From Pyralis farinalis (lineage: Eukaryota; Arthropoda; Insecta; Lepidoptera; Pyralidae): a DNA stretch of 64,000 nucleotides. The position numbers and the translations under genes were made by a program. Shown here piece after piece: positions 40,885 through 52,589 of this stretch. Within the stretch, counting starts at the first letter, position 1. Each line of letters starts with the position of its first letter. The DNA is taken from NCBI GenBank assembly GCA_947507595.1, contig OX382283.1, forward strand, positions 454,001-518,000, in the 5' to 3' direction. Below the pieces are notes generated by a model. That model saw nothing but the letters and a program-made list of their open reading frames with translations. It had not been told where the DNA came from and made no database searches.

Positions 40885-42122
40885 TTTTTTTTTTTGGTTC
40901 TTTTTATCCCCGAGGGGAAAGGCAAAGGGATCTAGCCCATACAGCCAAGTCATCAGTTTAGAACCATTTGAAAATCTTAATTCTATATTCCAGCTTCAGG
41001 AACTGTGCTGAAAAAATATTTGGGAAGGGTACCTAGACCCAATCAACCCAATTTAAATACCACCCGTAAAACGATAGTGATTTTTACAAGGTTTTCTTGA
41101 TGAACTTATTCACGTCTTCCAAAAAGTGCATAAACGTATTATATTTGAGTTTTTTCATTACTGTATAATTTCATTAGCACTTATGTTACAAAACACTATC
41201 GAAATTGTCACATAAAACTAATTTTACACTGAATTGTAAAAATTTCAAGTATAAGAACAATGTCACTCGTCAAAAGCGCGGGAAGAAGTGACAAAAAAGC
41301 CATTTGAGACACATTCCAATGCTCTACTTATGCATTCCGCAGGTATTATCCATGTAAGTACATCTACGTAACTTTACTAGTGGATTTGGGATAAAAATAT
41401 AATCATAAGACGTAACTTTCCATGAAATCTATAAGAGCTGTGAATTGCTTCAGACTAGCTTGGACACTGGATACATCTATCAAAATATAGTTAAGTTATC
41501 TATCAATAAAATCATTGTAGACAACTTACCTATGGACATAATATTATACATTCATAAATAAAAGTAAGATATAAAGTTGTAACCATTATATAAAATACTT
41601 ACCGCTTTCTAGTCACAGAATAAAACTTTACGAAATACAACAAAGCAATTGGGCGCACAAAACTTTAAACACTAGACACTTCCCGCCGTAACCGCGGCTT
41701 ACTCAGTTCAAGAGCTTCTTCCTTCCCGCGCTTTTGACGAGTGACATTGTTGTTTTACTTGAAATTTTTACAATTCAGTATAAAATTAGTTTTGTGTGAC
41801 AATTTCGATAGTATTTTGTAACATAAGTGCTAGTGAAATTATACAGCAATAAAAAAACTCAAATATAACACGTTTATCCATTTTTTGGAAGACGTGAATA
41901 AGTTCATCAAGAAAACCTTGTAAAAATCACTAATCGTTTTACGGGTGGTATTTAAATTGGATTGATTGGATCTAGGTACCCTTCCCAAGTATTTTTTCAG
42001 CACAGTTCCTGAAGCTGGAACATAGAATTAAGATTTTCAAATTGTTCTAAACTGAAGACTTGGCTGTATGGGCTAGATCCCTTTGCCTTTCCCCTCGGGG
42101 ATAAAAAGAACCAAAAAAAAAA
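40885..42122. mobile_element. foldback element with ~400-bp inverted arms
   Basis: The left arm at 40885-41286 starts with poly-T then GGTTCTTTTTATCCCCGAGG. The right arm at 41722-42122 ends CCCCTCGGGGATAAAAAGAA followed by CC and poly-A. The arms are near-identical reverse complements along their whole length. Landmarks are GAAGACGTGAATAAGTTCAT on the right and its complement on the left, plus the CGCGCTTTTGACGAGTGACA pair at the inner edge. The 435-bp centre has no recognised gene. It is nested inside the 37463-42306 element, close to that element's right end. Confidence 0.85.
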
Positions 42123-42795
42123 TCTGTCGGTTCAAAATATCAAATGATTTGACGTTTGCGATAGAAACCATAGACACCGTAGTGATTTTTATCGAATCTT
42201 CGAATAGAATAAGCGTTCGCTAACTATCTACTTTCGTTAACGCTAAGACGTTAGCGATTGTAGATATAGAAACGCTTCGAAGCGTTTGCCACTTGTCTAG
42301 GCCTGCAGATCTTTCATCGTCATTGCGAGTGGTCTACAAGCGTCACGCCGCTGATTGTGTACAAAGCTCGCAATTCTAATGTGTTTATCCTACTTTCATA
42401 CTCTCTCTGTCACGATTAGCTATCGCTTCCATAGATGAGCAATGGCATCCGCTCCCCGTTGTGCTTTACTACTAGGAAGTGTTTCCAACGCTCTATTCAC
42501 ACTATTCTTAACACTCACTAGTCTTTCCACTTTAACCATGTACTCTCATCCATCTCTTCCAATACTACATCTTTAATTTTAATTCCTCTGATTTCGTCTC
42601 TTTCAATTGTTTCGCGTTCAATTGTATACTTTCACCGTGCAATTGTCTCAGAGTAATGATATTGTGACTAGTGCTTACAGTTCTTTGTTTCACATAGAGT
42701 GTACAGCACCGTCTGCGTAAAGCAAACAATTCACCACTAGGTTACCCATTCGCAACCCTATAATAGTAGACCTTTTCCTCTGCAGACAGCTGTCG

Positions 42796-43654
42796 AAAAC
42801 CAATAGCTAAGCGATGGAGCAACGTACCGTCAATCCTGAATTCGGGCAATGTGCCCCTGAGGCCTTTCGCACAAACTTTTCAAATGATTTTAAAGATACA
42901 AAACCGCAGAAAAATCAACTGAGACCCAGAAGTTTTACTTTAGTATTAGTTTTAGTGAGAAAAATTGATTTTTACATAAACTTCCATTCTAGAATCATTC
43001 ACGCAGAATGTGAATTGGGATTATTCCAATCTTCAGAATTTCAGTAAGGTTAATGTTTAACTACATCGGATCCAACTTCTAACATTTTCACATGTACTTG
43101 AGTACGACCGCGCGCCGTAAGAGCAAGCTCCCTGTCAAATGGTAAACTGGATAATCCTCACTTGGTATTCAGATGTGCCTCCACGGATAACAGATGCCTT
43201 TATAAAACCGCGACAGACGTCTCGTGTTGTGACAAAGTGCGCAATGTTTAAATAAGCAACGATGAGAGAGTCAGTTGTGGGGAAACATTAATGAGATGTC
43301 AGGAGCTTGGGAGCATGCCGAAGAGATGTTACAATAAAACTGATCATGAATACTTTTATTGTTTGAAATACAAACAGACGTGTACAACGGAGTGCCTGCA
43401 ACAAATGCTAGTTAAAGGCAGTGACTGCCCGGCGGACAAAGAAGCGGCCTGTTGACCAACTGGTTCCCGGTTCGAATCGTCGCGGAGACATGTAACACTA
43501 ACGTGTCTTCTCATTTATGTACATCTCTATCACTTACTCGGCGGTGAAGGAAAACATCGTGAGAAAAGCCGCACTTTCAAGAAATTTAATTTAAAGATCT
43601 AACATAAGAAAGATCTGGTCGTCAAATCAAATCGTCAAATTTAACTCGTCGTCA
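42796..43654. other. mostly unassigned; a B-box SINE relic near 43470
   Basis: At 43440-43565 the sequence CCCGGTTCGAATCGTCGCGG followed by CTCGGCGGTGAAGGAAAACA suggests a second, degenerate tRNA-headed SINE (compare 17866-17990). A LINE A scrap (AGATGTCAGGAGCTTGGGAG) lies near 43295. The open frame at 42814-43047 has no recognisable domain. Confidence 0.4.
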
Positions 43655-43735
43655 AATCAGTATCTTCGTTGAATTCTTAAGCTTAGGTAGCGGACCCCAC
43701 CAAACGTAATAGATAAGGAAAAGCAATAACACTAA
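43655..43735 (-). repeat. interspersed repeat G fragment
   Basis: CAGTATCTTCGTTGAATTCT and AGGTAGCGGACCCCACC are the reverse complement of the G repeat centre. Confidence 0.5.
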
Positions 43736-44774
43736 GAAGAAGAAGATGTGTACAACAGAAGTTCAAGTCCAAACTATGTTTATAATCATGGCGATTACAA
43801 GTTTAAAAGATCTAAAGATTGTTACCGGCCTGTTATTGCGAATAAATCACCCTTTTTATTATGATACGAGCTTTATATAGTCACGTACTCACTGCAAACA
43901 ATATTTACACCACGTACATGTTTACAGTGATAACATTTGACCTTCCGTATCAGGAAACTGTTTAGAATATGTTACTTGAGGGCGTACTTAACCCTCCGTG
44001 GTACAAACGAATACATAGTCCAGATGTAACACATACGGAGCCCAAATGCAGGTCAAACTCTAGCAGTACCTGACTAATTCACAGGTAATTCATTAAAAAT
44101 CACACGACTATTGTTTCTACCGCAGTGGAACCTCCTCTTGAACTAACTTAAACACTAGACTTTGTCTCCAGTTGAAGTTGCGAATTCCTAGTTGGCACCT
44201 GTCTCGAGCCCGGCGCGAACACTGCGACGGGCGCCGCCTTGGAATCTCTCCTCTTGGAATTTAAACATTTAAACAGTGGTTTTTTTCCGCAAGATTCTAT
44301 TCGTCTTTAAAATGTTTTTCGGAGAGAAGCATCTCGTCTTGATATAGTGAATATCCATAAACTGAAAACGTGGTTGCTGTTAAATAGTAAATCTTCAAGG
44401 GCTCACATCAACGTGGTGATTTAAAGACATTTGGGGCTAGGAACAGGCCGAGTTAAAGAAAGCCTAGCATGGAAAATTTAGGAAATTCTGTTGTAGTTGA
44501 TGATATATATTTACAACAGAGATGAGGTCGTGTTGGTACTCGTACACAAAGATGTTGCTAAAGCACGACCGATGTTGTTTTTGAGCAAAGAAAAACAGCA
44601 GTCTTATAAATAGGTATTCGAATACGATTACAGTCCAACGAAATTACGTCAGATGGGAAGCGGGGTACTAAAATGATTGTGTTGTTTTCTACCTATGAAA
44701 GAGACGACCGAGAAACCGCACCCTCTTGCACCACGACGTTCCTTCTTCGTATACGGCGAAAATAACTAATTTTG
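43736..44774. other. unassigned
   Basis: No recognised gene or repeat. One GC-rich patch (about 44205-44245) gave no open exon-like frame with splice sites. Confidence 0.3.
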
Positions 44775-45146
44775 GACGAGCTCGGTGGCGCAATGTTTAG
44801 TAACGTTTCTTTGGCACCAACATTCGTGGGGTCGATTCTCACACAGTACAAACATTTATGTGCACAAACATGTGTGTATGTCTTGGTCTGGGTGACTTTA
44901 AGAGAGGTAGGGCGAAGCGGTCCGTCTGGGAAGTACCTCCACTTCACAGAAAACCGCTGACAAATAACAACCACAAGTTGTGTTCCTACGTTCCTGCATG
45001 GTCGCATATTAGAGGTTACGTGTAAGCTCCTAAAGAGTCATTGTGTTAGCAGCAGAGGTGGCATTAGTACTTTCATAGGCTACGGTAACTGCTTTACATC
45101 GGGTGGGACGTATGCTCGTAAGCCTCGTAAGACGTTGTATAAAAAT
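44775..45146 (+). repeat. SINE-A, full length
   Basis: Complete from the head GACGAGCTCGGTGGCGCAAT and B box GTGGGGTCGATTCTC to the tail GACGTTGTATAAAAA. Body blocks AGAGAGGTAGGGCG, GGAAGTACCTCCACTTCACA and TTAGCAGCAGAGGTGGCATT are all present. The longest uninterrupted plus-strand copy. Confidence 0.9.
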
Positions 45147-45667
45147 AAATATTTATCCTCCGAAACATGAGATCGAAAAATGAGATCGCGTAACATGAAC
45201 ACAGTCCAGCTCTCACCTTGTGATTTATTTTTTGCCGAAAATCACAGATTTTATGAGAGGTGAGACTTTTACGATGTGAGTAAGGCCGAGGTGGTCAATC
45301 AACGGGTGGAATACGTGCCGCCGCCGCCCGGGCGCCCGCCCGCCGCCTCCTCCTCGGGATTTAAAGAATTGTTTAGTCGAATGAGAATATGTTTAAAATG
45401 TAGGTAAACGAGATTGAAACACAATAAATGATTTTGGTCATTGCTTGTTTTATTTACGAGTAACGTAAAAGTGGAGTGCGGCCCGCGGGCGAGCGTGCAG
45501 CGGGCGCTGTTGTAGTTGGTACAGTCCCGGTGCTTGTTAATACTTGTACAGAGAATAAAATTCGGAATTCGTTCAAATTTGAACGTAACACAGAGTCGCT
45601 GCATCAACAGAACTTTTCATGTACCAGGATGAAAAAAAGGAAATATAAATATTTTTTTATACTACAA
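45147..45667. other. unassigned, with CCG-rich tract
   Basis: A CCG/CGG-rich patch at 45316-45350 is the only notable feature. Open frames on both strands here are short and featureless. Confidence 0.3.
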
Positions 45668-45932
45668 CTAGAAACAAGCACGCGGCCCTCATTAGATAGT
45701 TAGCGGTCTATGCAGCCTATTGACGCTCGCAACACCACGGGGATGTTACTCGCGCGCTGCCAATCTTGTGACCTAAAGCTGTTTCGTCACAGTATCCAGT
45801 AACTTGTCTGCCATATCTGAGCCTTCAAACCGGAACACGGCTATATAAATATAGCTGGTCGGCGGTAGAAATAGGTGAGACAGAGGTACCCGCGCAGATA
45901 ACTCCTGTACGAAGTCTCCCTCTGGTGAAACT
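45668..45932 (-). repeat. second SINE-like repeat, copy 2
   Basis: Reverse complement of 29436-29700 with few differences (e.g. AATCTTGTGACCTAAAGCTG, CACAGTATCCAGTAACTTGT and TATATAAATATAGCTGGTCG all match). The two copies form a 265-bp inverted pair 16 kb apart. Confidence 0.8.
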
Positions 45933-46406
45933 GTGAGGTGTGCGTTGCAACTAGAGCGTACATTTAATCATATTACGTATTAGGGGGAGAGTTACTTAAC
46001 GAACTGTGTTTCTATTTCCTCCGTTGTGATTTACGAAGTACAGATGTCGCCGCGGATCGAGTTTTATGTACTTTACACTATTTTATTACTTATCCAAATG
46101 TAAGACACGGTTCAGTCGTCTTCTGTTTGCGTGAAACTCGCTGGAAGATTGGAAAATAATGTTACTCTTTCTGTACAATTTTACGGCTGACTGTCGGGTT
46201 GCCGACCGCCCGCCGCGGCGAAGGGGATTCGCGGAGGCTTGCGTTTATCCACTAAGATGGCATACGGGCCTGGTAGTCGGCAGTCATCCAGCATACGAAA
46301 GTGACATCTATCGCTAATAGTGATTACCATACTCAAATACTTAAAACATATTTAGACGTGTTAAGTGTAATAGAGGTAATAGAGGGTCACCACTTTCTAA
46401 AGTGGT
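45933..46406. other. unassigned
   Basis: No recognised feature. A GC-rich patch at 46200-46235 is not open in a convincing way. Confidence 0.3.
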
Positions 46407-46528
46407 ATGAAGTGGTTTATTGGTTTGTCGGTGTTGTGTGTGTTGTATGTGAACTGGTCAGGGGATGTCTCTGCACATATAAATCACAAGGTGAAAGGTC
46501 AACTACTCTATTGTGTTCTTCACAATAG
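46407..46528 (+). CDS. weak candidate: signal-peptide-like first exon
   Basis: ATG at 46407 begins MKWFIGLSVLCVLYV, a plausible signal peptide with cleavage after GDVSA, followed by HINHKVKGQL. The frame meets ATAG-GTATGC at 46528/46529, a possible donor. No downstream exon was located and the product is unknown. A short hydrophobic start like this can arise by chance. Confidence 0.22.
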
Positions 46529-46637
46529 GTATGCTCAGGCTCCGTGCGTCCAGTTGTCGGCCGGCGACGCGACTTTTGTTTCATTTCATTCGTACAATGG
46601 GCTACGCGAAACTGCTGACGATATCAATTGTATGTAG

Positions 46638-47639
46638 TGTGTCCCCACAACCGATTCCTTTTGTCTTATTAAGATAAGATAATTTATTTGCGAAAATATG
46701 ATATGAGACATGTAACATAATTGGACAATAAAACTTATTCGCAAACATTTCGGTTGTTATTAGTAACGCAGTTCTAAACTATCTAAAAGGTATTTATATT
46801 AAATTACAATTCAACCAATTTGTCACTGAAATTAAAATATATATTATATTTAAAATCAAATCCCACGGGGGCGGGAAAAGATGAATGGCGGCGGCGATCC
46901 GAGACGGGACTTTTTGTAGCATTCGTGTTTTTGTAAGCAAACCACACTACCAAGAAACCCTCGCGGGTCGCAGCCGTTTCTCCCGTCCTACGAGTGCTGG
47001 CTTTAAAATTAAAATAAAGCAAAAAAAAGTTGCTTTTTCGATGAAGTTGTGAAATATATCTGCCGTCACTTACAAATAAAAATGTAATATCTTCCACAAA
47101 TTAAATAGAATATTTATAAATGTACTATTGGCTATTAAATGTAAACAGTTTAGTATTTGTAGTATTTTCTGAATTCATCACTCTTCTCTCTGCGTTAAAA
47201 TCCACAGCGACCGAGTGCTACACGAGCTCGAAACTCCAGTCCGACCACACGCGACTCGATTACGAATCGATACAGTGTAATGCGAGCCTTCATAACATAG
47301 ATACCTATCAGACAATTGGTCGCGATTAGATTCAGTGAGGGGCTGTTAGGCTGTTAACGAATTTTTCTATTTCATGAAAAAGTGAACTGTGTGAGCATTT
47401 TCACACAATGTTCGGAGGCTGATGGCTGCACGGCAGAGTGCTGGGACATGAAATAAAGCCATTTCTTTTGCCCTGAACAAAGTCCGGTGAAAGCCGGCAT
47501 AACAAAACCACATTAGTGGTGAATGGTGACACGGCATATTTGAAAGCTTAGTTTACATTAGAATTTCTCATGTGTTACTTTCCCCTATTATATATATTAT
47601 AGTTATGTTATACGCACACTTTATATTCCGTGTGTAAAT
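46638..47639. other. unassigned
   Basis: A TTAAGATAAGATAATTTATT-type LINE tail signature lies at about 46668 (compare 4992). The minus-strand frame at 46804-47097 is featureless. Confidence 0.3.
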
Positions 47640-47960
47640 CTTTCGCCCTGCATTACGTTTACGTACTCGGACCGACGGAGCATGTCTTTCCTTAACATTC
47701 TTTCAGACCAATTCTCTTTCGTCATCGTTGGAAACGTGCGTCGTCAGTGTGCGTCAGATTTTGAGCACTGCTCGTATCTCAACCTCGTTCCTTCTACTTT
47801 CACGCACTTTCTGGCATACCCAGCCTTCATTTCCATCGTTGGCGGTTCGACTATTGCTGTGCTTCTCGAAGTCTCTATGTAATCTGGTTTTCATCCTTAC
47901 TCTCCTCTCAATAACTTTTCAGCACACTTCGGCTGCTAAGCTGATCCAACTGTTGTCCCT
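47640..47960 (-). pseudogene. probable LINE family A fragment
   Basis: ACTCGGACCGACGGAGCATG corresponds to TTCGAACCAACGGAGCATG of family A (complement of the MLRWFGHVE region). Upstream on the minus strand the alignment fades. Low-copy decayed relic. Confidence 0.4.
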
Positions 47961-48084
47961 ATATTTGGCGCCGTCCATGCTCGATCACTTGCCTTTATAC
48001 GGAAGCACCGTGACAAAGTGTCTCTCGCCGTCTGTCTAAAGATAAATGAATACTAGTAAAACATTATGATTCGAACCTCCTTCT

Positions 48085-48270
48085 TCCGAATGTTATCCCG
48101 TATCCTAACCTAACCTTACCTAACCCATTAGAATTGGCGAGCTCCACTAGGTAACGTTTGACGAAGAAAGTGATTTTTATATGAAGCGACCAGCGATCAG
48201 ACCTCCGTAACCCAGGGGGACAGTAGACCTATCTGAGGTGAGGGCACGCTTCTTTCGAAATGTAATATTT
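48085..48270 (+). repeat. interspersed repeat G, third copy
   Basis: TTATCCCGTATCCTAACCTA, GAATTGGCGAGCTCCACTAG, AAGAAAGTGATTTTTATATG and GCGACCAGCGATCAGACCTC follow the G-repeat order. The CCTAACCTAACCTTACC stretch inside it mimics telomeric repeats. Confidence 0.6.
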
Positions 48271-48275
48271 TGACA

Positions 48276-48356
48276 AGAAGTTTTCCCAACGCTCCATTCA
48301 CTATTCCCTGCACTCAATTGTTTTTCCACATCAGCGGTGTACCCTCCATTCCCGGT
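48276..48356 (-). repeat. LINE family A fragment
   Basis: CCCAACGCTCCATTCACTAT and CACTCAATTGTTTTTCCACA parallel 42475-42540 (ACGCTCTATTCACACTATTC ... CTTTCCACTTTAACC). It is followed by a TATATATATA tract. Confidence 0.45.
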
Positions 48357-48483
48357 ATTATATATATATATACATCAAATAAATTAACTGATTGCATCTA
48401 ATCATCTATTTAACTCCATTTACGTATTACGTTACCCATGTTCATATCCACTACTAGTCTTTATCCGGGTGTCTATAATAGAG

Positions 48484-48838
48484 GCTGGGCGTCATCAAAG
48501 TGGGCTGCCTCTTCTCCACTTTACAGAAAAAACCGCAGCCAAATAACAACTCCATAGAGAGTTGCTGTGTGCCTGTAAATGTGTGAGGTCACCAGTAAGC
48601 TCCTAAGGAATTGCTGTGTTAGCAGCGCAACACTCTAGTGAAATGTCATGTATTGCAAGCATTCATAGATTTCACCACTTTACATGAGGTGGCCACCTCT
48701 GCTGCTAACACAGGAACTCCTTAGGAGCTTGCTCATTCTCTCTCAGAAACACGACAACCATCCAGTTGTTATTTGGCTGCGGTTTTTCGTCAAATAGCGA
48801 GATATTTCCCACGGACGGGCTGCTTTGTTACTCTGTAC
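48484..48838. repeat. inverted SINE-A pair, tail to tail
   Basis: Plus copy at 48484-48692 (CCGCAGCCAAATAACAACTC, GTCACCAGTAAGCTCCTAAG, TTTACATGAGGTGGCC). It runs straight into a minus copy at 48692-48838 (CACCTCTGCTGCTAACACAG, TTATTTGGCTGCGGTTTTTC, CGGGCTGCTTTG). The two halves can fold on each other over more than 100 bp. Confidence 0.75.
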
Positions 48839-50382
48839 TTAATTTGATCGTGAATCCACACCAATAGCCCCGCGCCCTCATTATACTGTAACCGTCGTGT
48901 TAGCTGATACATTTCTGGCATATCGCCAACGGAGCCGCCGCACAAATTGAATACGTGACTTCCAGCGAGCAACAAGTGGAGCCGCTGACGTGTTTGGGGC
49001 TCCGCTAAAACAACACAACAAATCATCTATCCACCTGTATGATCACGGCGAGTCGTGTGCGGGGCGGGCAGAGAGAACGGAGCGGCGCGTCACTCGGTGC
49101 TTACTCACGGTACTTTCAAGTTTCCTTATCATTTGGTCGGAGTAGATTAGTTTTGACTTTGAGTCTTAGCCTTTTTATGCTAATCGTTGTGCTGTCGCGT
49201 TGTATATCTGTTTCCATATTATTTCCTCTAGCATTCTTTCTGCTCGCCTCGTCTGAATTTTAATTCACGTTTCAAACTTTCCTATATCCTTGTTACGAAA
49301 GTATAACTTATAAAAGCAAGAAATTTATATTCACTTTAGAATGTGGTGGAAAGAGTATGTGGTTAATCGAAGTTAACGTTATATGTGAACGGTCCGACCG
49401 GTCGAATGATCTATTTTTTTAAACATAGAAGAGAAAGAAGTATCATGATTCATGATATTGCAGAAAAGGTGAATGTTGGGGTTAGTTAGAATACCTAAAT
49501 GTAATTAGCGATCGTTGCAAACTTGCTTACAGTGCATCACTTCGGTTTGCAGACAAAGCATTGATCACAACGTGAGTGATATCACAACGGTATTTATTGA
49601 AAGTTCACCTGGTGAAGGCTAACTAAAGGGCTTTGCTAAAGATCACACGCGATAATCAAATAACAAATTGTATGTATACATATGTTCACGCCAGGTCCCT
49701 CGTCGGTAGGTAGAGGGGACCGAGCCCATTAGACGCGGTCCTTTCACATCTCGCTTGCTCCTTTTACATTCTTAGATTAGAAGCTGCTACCTCCCCACCG
49801 GGGTGGCAAATAGAGCTACGTAGCTAGTGACAGACGAACTGAAAAGGTGATCAGACGAGTAGTATGTTTGTTTACCATCCCACTCGATACGATAATTATC
49901 ATTTAATGTTTTATATATGATACTTGAAACAGCATGGAAGTTGACCAACACCGCCAGGAGTGTGTCGTGCGGTCACGTCACCACGCCACGGTGCGACTCG
50001 CGGACATGCAAGCTCGCATGCACCGCGCCGCGCCATACAGCACGGGTGGCCACTTTAGTTTCACTTTTGTTATGTCCGCCATTGTTAACATTTACCATTT
50101 CTATATACCGCTAAGGTCGAACACGAGCTCACGATGGTAAGGACAGGCGCCTATGAACACTTGCATCACCGGAGGTATCACTCGTGCTTCGTCACACCGC
50201 TGCGGAACATAAAAAAATAGACGGGAGGAGATGGTCACGCCATCAAACGTTACATCGGACCGCGGAACAATTATGTTCCGGAAATATTTGTTGCGACCTT
50301 GAGCTTCTCTTAGGTTATAAATATTATAAAATTTTAAATGTGATATATGTATGTATTATATATAATTCCAACAGTTGCCCTC
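48839..50382. other. unassigned with two LINE A scraps
   Basis: LINE A (minus) scraps at about 49190-49262 (GTTGTATATCTGTTTCCATA) and 49676-49785 (TTCACGCCAGGTCCCTCGTC ... TCGCTTGCTCC). The rest, including the GC-rich open frame at 49934-50140, is unassigned. Confidence 0.35.
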
Positions 50383-50680
50383 TACAACTGCACCGCTCGC
50401 CGATTTCACTTGATACAATGAATGTTCACAAACTAGAACCGCAATGGTTGCGCATAGTGTGGTTCCAGAGAAGTGTCTCCCGAGAACTCTCAAGTTGTGG
50501 AATGAAAACTGTACTCTAAAAATACCCGAGGGACTATTGCGCGCAGTTTTTCAAATAAGCCTGTAAAGGTTTTTACATCACGTACGAGTGATGTCCCTGT
50601 TCATGTATTAATAGGTCGCGGTAACTGCTCACCGAGGTAGGTCGTAGGTTTATTTGTCACGTCAGTGGTATAAAATAGTG
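50383..50680 (+). pseudogene. LINE family C, extreme C-terminus
   Basis: ACTGCACCGCTCGCCGATTT, AACCGCAATGGTTGCGCATA, GGTTCCAGAGAAGTGTCTCC and AACTCTCAAGTTGTGGAATG parallel 13595-13700. The tail GTCAGTGGTATAAAATA matches that at 13878. 5'-truncated. Confidence 0.75.
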
Positions 50681-50927
50681 TGTTCTTAGCATAATTGGCC
50701 AGTGTGGAGGTCGAACGGTTAGCAATGGCTAGCGAAGCTTCTGAATTTGTTTCTTTTTCCTCGGTTACAAGGGTCCTTCGTGACGTTGAACCATAGACCA
50801 TTTCTCTACGGTTAGTTTATCGAATGCAAAAACAATTTTCGTATTTGATTTACGAATCAAATTCAAAAATTCGATTTCCAGAGATCAGTGCGTCTGCGTC
50901 GTCCAAACAAACAGGTAACGAAACTCT

Positions 50928-51225
50928 TCTATCTATCTATAACTTCACGCGAAATCCCTTGCGGGATAGGCAGAACCGAGCGCCACGTGACTCGATCCTT
51001 ACATATCTCACTCGCTTCTTTAACATTCATCGCTCTTCTCATGCACGCTCGCCGGTTTCTAGGGCTCCTGACATCACCTTCTGATAGAACACGACCAATT
51101 TGGTCATGGTACGAGTAGGTAAGTTCTTTCTTCCCCGGCTCCTACATCCTTCCACTTTTGCATTGTATATCTGCCTACATCTCTGAACCAACGGAGCAAG
51201 CCTTTTCTTATTTTACGTTTACTCT
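50928..51225 (-). pseudogene. LINE family A, C-terminus and tail
   Basis: The ATCTATCTAT tail, then AACTTCACGCGAAATCCCTT, TTTAACATTCATCGCTCTTC, ATGCACGCTCGCCGGTTTCT, CTGACATCACCTTCTGATAG and CACGACCAATTTGGTCATGG. It is the complement of the reference copy at 30890-31105 and extends further 5' to the CGGAGCAAGCC region. Confidence 0.8.
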
Positions 51226-51561
51226 TACGCTTTGTATATTAGTCAACATTTTAGATAACGTTTAAAATGTCACAGTTTACTCACGACGTACGTACAATTA
51301 CACTCCGTCTTGTAGAAAACTTGACTACTTTCATATTTCAGGCAAAATATGTAAGAAATACACACATGTACAGAACTTACACCATGATAACAGAACTTGA
51401 TTGAAGCATCTTACATTTCTTAAATAAATAGTAATTTCTATTCTTCAATTCACCAGCATTTCTGAAATGACCATCGGCGAGGGGAAATGTCGAAAGAAAC
51501 TTGCCGATATAAGCCTTTATTCAAATCGTCATTTGATATTTCAATAAATTTATGTCAGTAC

Positions 51562-51605
51562 TAGCTTTTGCCCGCGGATTCGCACGCGTAGATTTTAGAA
51601 TTTGC
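51562..51605 (+). repeat. CTAGCTTTTGCCCGCG repeat start
   Basis: CTAGCTTTTGCCCGCGGATT followed by CGCACGCGTAGATTTTAG is the characteristic start of a very common lepidopteran interspersed repeat. Only about 45 bp are recognisable. Confidence 0.65.
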
Positions 51606-52589
51606 CAGTGTTACTTATTTTTATTTCATTTCCTATTTTTAAGTACAGTTAGCATTAAATAGTTAGTAAAAGTACCAAATATCCTTGTTTGTGTATTAAG
51701 GCGACACATCGAAAAATTAGACCAACTTTCATCGAATAGTATAGGCTAATGACTAAACTGACGGATCTAAGATTTTAATATAAATAACTTCATTTCTTTA
51801 TACGCTTCAAAATTACTTAAATCTATTAGTAATATCTATGTTAACAATATGGTTGCTGCATATTTTGATAACTAAAACATGAAATTTTTTAAAAATATTT
51901 TAAGTTTCTGACAATTTCTAAGCGATCACATTCGTCTTGGGTGCTACGTGTTTTCGACCTTATTGTGCGGTAATGAGGATTATAAACGCGTTGACTAACT
52001 ACATCCAGCCAGTCCGGCTGCAGCCCGCTTCGAGGTGAGACCTATGTCGACTGTCTGCTCGAGCTCGCTCCATTATCATCGCGACACCGAAGTTTTTATA
52101 ATTAATAGTTGTAAATATTCAATATTATAGTATTTAGCGTAAGTGTATTATTATTAGATATAAGTAGTAAATAATATTATAGGTTTATATATATTTATTA
52201 TACTGTTGTAATAATGGGGAACACTAAAAAGAAAATATATAGAATAAAAATACAAAGAAAATGTTCGTAGAATGGCGGTGGCGAACAAGACAAGGTATTT
52301 ATTTTTTTTAATTATTACTATTGTTTTCCGTCTAGCTTAAATAAATATGTTTGGTTCAGTATGTATAAAGCTAAATAATAATTAAATCAATATTTTTTAT
52401 TAAATATTGATATTAAATATTGATATGAAAGAATAAATTATAATGATTAATTTCATCTAATGATATAGATTTATAAATTTATGGAAAATATTTAGATTTA
52501 ACATTCAATTATCACTAAGATTTTAAAAATTGCTGTTTTTGACCCTAACCGTTATGTAGCTAAATAAATTGATAAAATTATAATTTATA

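Larger units (their letters stand above)
37463..42306. mobile_element. 4.8-kb element with 19-bp inverted ends
   Basis: GCAGGCCTAGACAAGTGGC at 37463-37481 and its exact reverse complement at 42288-42306. The flanks share TCTTTCA (37456-37462 and 42310-42316), consistent with a target duplication of about 8 bp, although two extra bases lie at the right junction. The left sub-terminal region is a tandem duplication in which each unit repeats a variant of the end (GCCTAGCCAAGTGGCAAC). No transposase was recognised. The interior carries SINE fragments, a LINE A fragment, a 35-bp-arm hairpin and a foldback element. It could be one large non-autonomous element or a small one swollen by later insertions. 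Confidence 0.7.
37271..42795 (-). pseudogene. LINE family A copy interrupted by a 4.8-kb element
   Basis: The 3' part lies at 37271-37462 (ATGCACGCTCGCTTGTTCCT; complement of the RRACMKRA region and the LRWFGHV region). The 5' part lies at 42309-42795. The latter reaches the reverse transcriptase: the minus strand reads SLLYADGAVLY, the YADD catalytic box with the second Asp changed to Gly. Gene order matches the unsplit copy at 33107-33520 on both sides of the break (CTCTTTCAT in both). Confidence 0.75.

Noticed and set aside
40753..40953. 66-codon minus-strand frame at the left edge of the foldback element
   Set aside because: It straddles the element boundary and flanking DNA and contains the poly-T run as KNQKKK. 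No family recognised, so not called a gene.
48101..48124. CCTAACCTAACCTTACCTAAC resembling insect TTAGG telomere repeats
   Set aside because: Only three to four irregular units, embedded in interspersed repeat G and absent or degenerate in its other copies. Not a telomere or clear interstitial telomeric array.
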